Source: JAYEJW01 sp034716535
GTDB lineage: Bacteria; Pseudomonadota; Gammaproteobacteria; Chromatiales; Chromatiaceae
Length of the DNA: 5,911 bases
NCBI GenBank assembly: GCA_034716535.1
Contig: JAYEJW010000591.1
Coordinates: 1-5,911, forward strand
Direction of reading: 5' to 3'
In this document: piece by piece, positions 2,856 to 5,911 of the stretch
How the letters are laid out: each line of letters starts with the position of its first letter
Position numbering within the stretch: position 1 is the first letter of the stretch
Made by a program: the position numbers and the translations under genes
The notes under the pieces: model-generated
Seen by the model: the letters and a program-made list of their open reading frames with translations, nothing else
What the model was told of the DNA's origin: nothing
Database searches by the model: none

Positions 2856-5824
2856 AACGTATGCACAAGTACAAAGCCTTCATCTCTTATAGTCACAACG
2901 CCGACTCGAAGCTGGCTCCTTCAATTCAGCGCGCATTGCAGCGATTCGCAAAGCCCTGGTACCGGGCACGCGCCTGCCGCATCTTTCGGGATACAACCAA
3001 CCTTTCCGTATCGCCACACGCCTGGCCCGACATCCGCGAGGCGCTCGGCCAATCCGAGTTCCTGATTCTTCTCGCGTCACCCTCGGCGGCCAAGAGCAAG
3101 TGGGTGAACAAAGAAGCGGAATACTGGATTGAGAATAGAGAACGCGACAAGCTGTTGATCCTTCTCACCAGCGGGGCGATCGGCTGGGATGACGCAAAGG
3201 GAGACTTCGACTGGAAGCAAACGGACAGCCTGCCGGAAGCGCCATTCAAGGAGCGCTTCTCCGCGGAGCCGTTGCACCTGGATTTCTCGACGCTCGATCG
3301 CGACCAGCTGTCAATCAAGGACTTGGGCTTTCTCGACAAGATCGCGTCGATCGCCTCCAGATTACACGGAAGGCCCAAGGACAAAATCTTCGGCGAGCAC
3401 CTGGCTCAACACCGAAAGACTCTGAGACTGGCGGGTGCGGCGGTCCTGCTCCTGGTTGTCTTGCTGGCCGCCGCCGTAGGACTGTTCGTTCAAGCAGAGC
3501 AGAGCAGACTGGAAGCCACCGAGCAGCTCGCGATCACGCACTGGAACAACGGAATGAACGAGCGTGACACCAAAAGTGGAGAACCGCTGATTGCGGCCCA
3601 TCATTTCGCTCGTGCAGCAGGCGCCTTCGAACGCGGCCAGCAACCTGATGCGGCCCAGAATGCTGCTCTCGCACAAGCCGTACTATCGAGCAAAGCGAAG
3701 CTGGCGGCCGTAGCGGATCACTCCGCGAATATCAAGGAGGCCGTGATCAGTCGAGACGGTCTGAGGGCGCTGACCCTTGGAGCGGACACCGGAGTACAGG
3801 TGTGGGATACCAGCACCGGGAAGCCCATGGGCCCGCGTCTGGGGACCGGCGCAGGAGTTGATAACGCCAAGCTCAGCGGCGACGAGACGCGGGTGCTGAC
3901 CTGGGGCCGAAATCTTGCCAGGGTTTGGGACTCGGAAACCGGCGCAGCTCTGACCCCGTTACTGGAGCACCAGGAGGCTCTCAGGGGAGCGGCGTTCAGC
4001 ACGGATGGCACGCGCGTTCTGGCCTGGGGGGAAACTTGGGCCCAGGTTTGGGATGGGCGGACCGGTAGGCAACTGGCTCCGTTACTCGCTCTGGATGAAA
4101 GCACCGAAAGCGTCGATTTTTCCGGCGATGGCACGCGCGTACTGGCAGTCGGTAAAAGCTCGGCGCAGGTTTGGGACAGCACAACCGGTGACCCGGTGAC
4201 TCGGCCTTTCTCGGCCTGCGCGGATCACCCGAGAGAGCGTTTCAAGGGTGCGGCCTTCAGTACCGACGGAAGGCTTGTCCTCAGCTGGTGTACGGATACT
4301 GCCCAGGTCTGGGACATTGCTACCGGAAAAACAACAACCCCGGCTTTGAGAGTCTGCGCCGATATACCGCGGAACTACTCTGAACGGGATCTTCGTACAC
4401 CGGCCCTCAGCCCCGATGGAAAGCGTGTCCTCGCCTGGTGCGGATATCGCGCTCAGGTTTGGGACACCGCGACGGGGAAAAGCGTTTCAGAAGACCCTTT
4501 GAAACACCCCGCGGAGTACATGACGGGCGCTCGATTTGGACCTGGCAGTCGATACGTCCTCACCGAAGGTGTGACCTACGACGACGAGGGAGGCACATCA
4601 GAGGACTCTGTAGCGGTTTGGGAAGACCAGGAAGGCACTTGGCGCAAGGTCGTCTCGAAATCCGGTGAGTCGCCGAAACTGAGCCCGGATGAAACCCACA
4701 TGATCACACGCCGGGCATACTCGGATGACGTCAGCAATATCACGAAGAAGGATTCGGAGCGCCTGCCGCTGGGCATCGAAGGAATCGGAACATCGGCACA
4801 ATTCAATCGCGATGGTAAGCGCGTTCTGGCTTGGAACCGCCGTGGTGCTCAGGTATGGGACCTGGAGACGCTCAACAGAATCGGGCCGATCATTGACCAT
4901 AGGGACAAACCTGTTGACGAGGCACAATTCAGCCCGGACCGCTCAACGCAGCTGAACTGGTACCAAAATCGCCTGGAGGGGGTACATTTCAACCCGGACC
5001 AGTCAAAAATCCTGACATGGAATCGGGATGGTATTGCTGACAGTTACCAGGCATGGGATACAAGGACGGGCAAAGCGCTGATCCCTGCTCCTTTGCGGCT
5101 CTCTGGGGAGAACTCCGTCACGCTCGATGGTAGCGGCTCCCGACTGCTGTCCGTGGACAATCCGCATCCGCAGAAAGACGGTTCCGCACGGATTTGGGAC
5201 ACTGCGACCGGCAAGGCGGTGACGGAATCGCTGTCCCTTGCCGTCGATGCCGACGGAGCGCTGTTCAGCGCGGACCATCAGCGGGTTCTGACATGGAGAT
5301 CCGCATCAAGGAACGATGAATCGCGAGATGTGCCACCGCAGTATCCGCCAAAGTGGAATTGGCTCACCACAGAGATGCGTATTTGGGACAGCGAGACCGG
5401 GAAGATTCTCGCCCCGCCCATGGCTCACCAGACCCGTGAATCAGTAGCCAGTAACAAGGCCGAAAGATTTGGGGCTGCCTTCAGCGGGAATCAGCAGCGG
5501 CTCCTCAGTTGGGGCGCGGATGGCTCGGCCTATACCTGGAACCTGGCCAACGGAAAACCGTTGGGGCCGCCTGTTCTACTCCCCGATGATCTCGCAGGCG
5601 CATCGCTCAGCACGGACGGATCACAAGCGCTGATGTGGGGTCGAAAAACGCTCGGGGCCGCACACAGCCGCCCCCTCTGGGTAGGGACCTGGAATGGTGA
5701 CTCGGATTCAGAGCCAACAATGCTGCGGCCTTTGGAAGAGCAGACTCAACTCGTTGCTTTTCATGAAGAAACGAGCCGCTTGTTCTACCGCGTCAAACTA
5801 CGGTTATTTTCTCTAACCTGTTGA
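2852..5824 (+). CDS. Membrane-anchored TIR domain protein with WD40-like repeats
   Basis: The protein has 990 residues. Residues 6-150 form a TIR domain: YKAFISYSHNAD from 7, a BB-loop-like region FRDTTNLSVSPHAW (45-58), IREALGQSEFLILLASP (61-77) and then W84-VNK-E88. This WxxxE motif carries the catalytic glutamate in NAD-cleaving bacterial TIRs. A basic stretch (QHRKTLR, 186-192) precedes a single hydrophobic helix (about 193-213). A helical linker follows, with HWNNGMNERD near 230 and AAHHFARAA near 248, and then WD40-like repeats to the C-terminus. The repeats have the form FSxDGxRVLxW...AQVWDxxTGK. By family knowledge the TIR could deplete NAD or make a nucleotide signal, with the propellers as sensor or scaffold, but the ligand is unknown. 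ATG 2861 is an alternative start giving MHKYKAFISYSH; neither start has a strong ribosome binding site. It stands alone behind an IS remnant and no partner gene is visible. Confidence 0.9.
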   Translation: MERMHKYKAFISYSHNADSKLAPSIQRALQRFAKPWYRARACRIFRDTTNLSVSPHAWPDIREALGQSEFLILLASPSAAKSKWVNKEAEYWIENRERDKLLILLTSGAIGWDDAKGDFDWKQTDSLPEAPFKERFSAEPLHLDFSTLDRDQLSIKDLGFLDKIASIASRLHGRPKDKIFGEHLAQHRKTLRLAGAAVLLLVVLLAAAVGLFVQAEQSRLEATEQLAITHWNNGMNERDTKSGEPLIAAHHFARAAGAFERGQQPDAAQNAALAQAVLSSKAKLAAVADHSANIKEAVISRDGLRALTLGADTGVQVWDTSTGKPMGPRLGTGAGVDNAKLSGDETRVLTWGRNLARVWDSETGAALTPLLEHQEALRGAAFSTDGTRVLAWGETWAQVWDGRTGRQLAPLLALDESTESVDFSGDGTRVLAVGKSSAQVWDSTTGDPVTRPFSACADHPRERFKGAAFSTDGRLVLSWCTDTAQVWDIATGKTTTPALRVCADIPRNYSERDLRTPALSPDGKRVLAWCGYRAQVWDTATGKSVSEDPLKHPAEYMTGARFGPGSRYVLTEGVTYDDEGGTSEDSVAVWEDQEGTWRKVVSKSGESPKLSPDETHMITRRAYSDDVSNITKKDSERLPLGIEGIGTSAQFNRDGKRVLAWNRRGAQVWDLETLNRIGPIIDHRDKPVDEAQFSPDRSTQLNWYQNRLEGVHFNPDQSKILTWNRDGIADSYQAWDTRTGKALIPAPLRLSGENSVTLDGSGSRLLSVDNPHPQKDGSARIWDTATGKAVTESLSLAVDADGALFSADHQRVLTWRSASRNDESRDVPPQYPPKWNWLTTEMRIWDSETGKILAPPMAHQTRESVASNKAERFGAAFSGNQQRLLSWGADGSAYTWNLANGKPLGPPVLLPDDLAGASLSTDGSQALMWGRKTLGAAHSRPLWVGTWNGDSDSEPTMLRPLEEQTQLVAFHEETSRLFYRVKLRLFSLTC
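3704..5821 (+). repeat. WD40-like repeat array within the TIR protein (about 14 repeats)
   Basis: Repeat signatures of the VWD/IWD/TWN type occur at about residues 317, 358, 399, 440, 486, 536, 589, 668, 734, 781, 844, 895 and 947. A degenerate unit lies near 610-640, where SPDETHMITRR has no following VWD. That makes about 14 units, enough for two seven-bladed beta-propellers. The DNA is visibly repetitive too: CAGGTTTGGGA recurs at several of these points. The unit near 692-705 looks like an extra half-repeat. Propellers of this kind bind proteins or ligands. Unit borders are estimated by eye. Confidence 0.7.
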
Positions 5825-5911
5825 TGTGGAAGCTCCTCTCGTCTCCCTGCAGTCCATACTCCATCAGTGCTTGAGCGGCTTCCGGTCAATTTTCGGCTGA
5901 ATTCTGGGTTT
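5825..5911. other. Downstream tail without recognisable features
   Basis: After the TGA of the TIR gene, 87 bases run to the window edge. I see no convincing open frame, no GC hairpin with a T-run and no known repeat. The transcript end of the TIR gene and any downstream partner lie outside the window. Confidence 0.5.

Noticed and set aside
3718..4182. Reverse-strand open frame of 154 codons inside the TIR gene
   Set aside because: It is antisense to the regular WD40 repeats and its own repetitiveness mirrors theirs. It is a shadow frame.
5828..5883. Inverted GGAAGC/GCTTCC after the TIR gene
   Set aside because: The arms are six bases with a 44-base loop and no T-run. Not a credible terminator or element end.
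1..5911. CRISPR array, tRNA or rRNA gene
   Set aside because: No regularly spaced direct repeats with unique spacers and no cloverleaf or rRNA-like segment was seen. The only regular repetition is coding repeats in the WD40 region.

Overview
The window looks like a gammaproteobacterial chromosome with moderately high GC. Its left end carries the conserved housekeeping block radC (3' end only), rpmB and rpmG. The L28 and L33 proteins are close to the Escherichia coli ones in length and sequence, and L33 is the cysteine-free type. This points to Gammaproteobacteria, but I cannot name a genus from the sequence alone.

Layout. Positions 2-142 are the C-terminus of RadC. A plausible sigma70 promoter at 161-189 precedes rpmB (242-478) and rpmG (494-661), and the unit ends in a clear intrinsic terminator (686-712). 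From there to the end the content is accessory. About 662-945 holds no intact gene: it contains the terminator, a hairpin, a second copy of the 14-base sequence that carries the rpmB ribosome binding site, a possible relic of a phosphatase N-terminus, and a dispersed repeat. A PP2C-family protein phosphatase follows (859-1485) that has lost its N-terminal metal-binding region and is probably a pseudogene. Next comes an overlapping MntA/HepT toxin-antitoxin pair (1643-1954 and 1944-2297). The C-terminal remnant of an IS4-family transposase lies at 2432-2749.

The dominant gene, 2852-5824, encodes a 990-residue protein. It has an N-terminal TIR domain with a WxxxE motif, one predicted transmembrane segment, a short helical linker and about 14 WD40-like repeats.

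Reading. The region behind rpmBG looks like an accessory or defence-type island built by repeated insertion and decay. A short repeat with the core GGTCTG(G/T)CCC occurs three times. Two copies sit where gene remnants are broken, and the third lies between the transposase remnant and the TIR gene. The most interesting candidate is the membrane-anchored TIR-WD40 protein. By family knowledge, TIR domains of this sort can be NAD-consuming effectors. The predicted topology (TIR inside, propellers outside) and the paired cysteines in the propeller suggest a transmembrane sensor-effector. That function is inferred, not shown.
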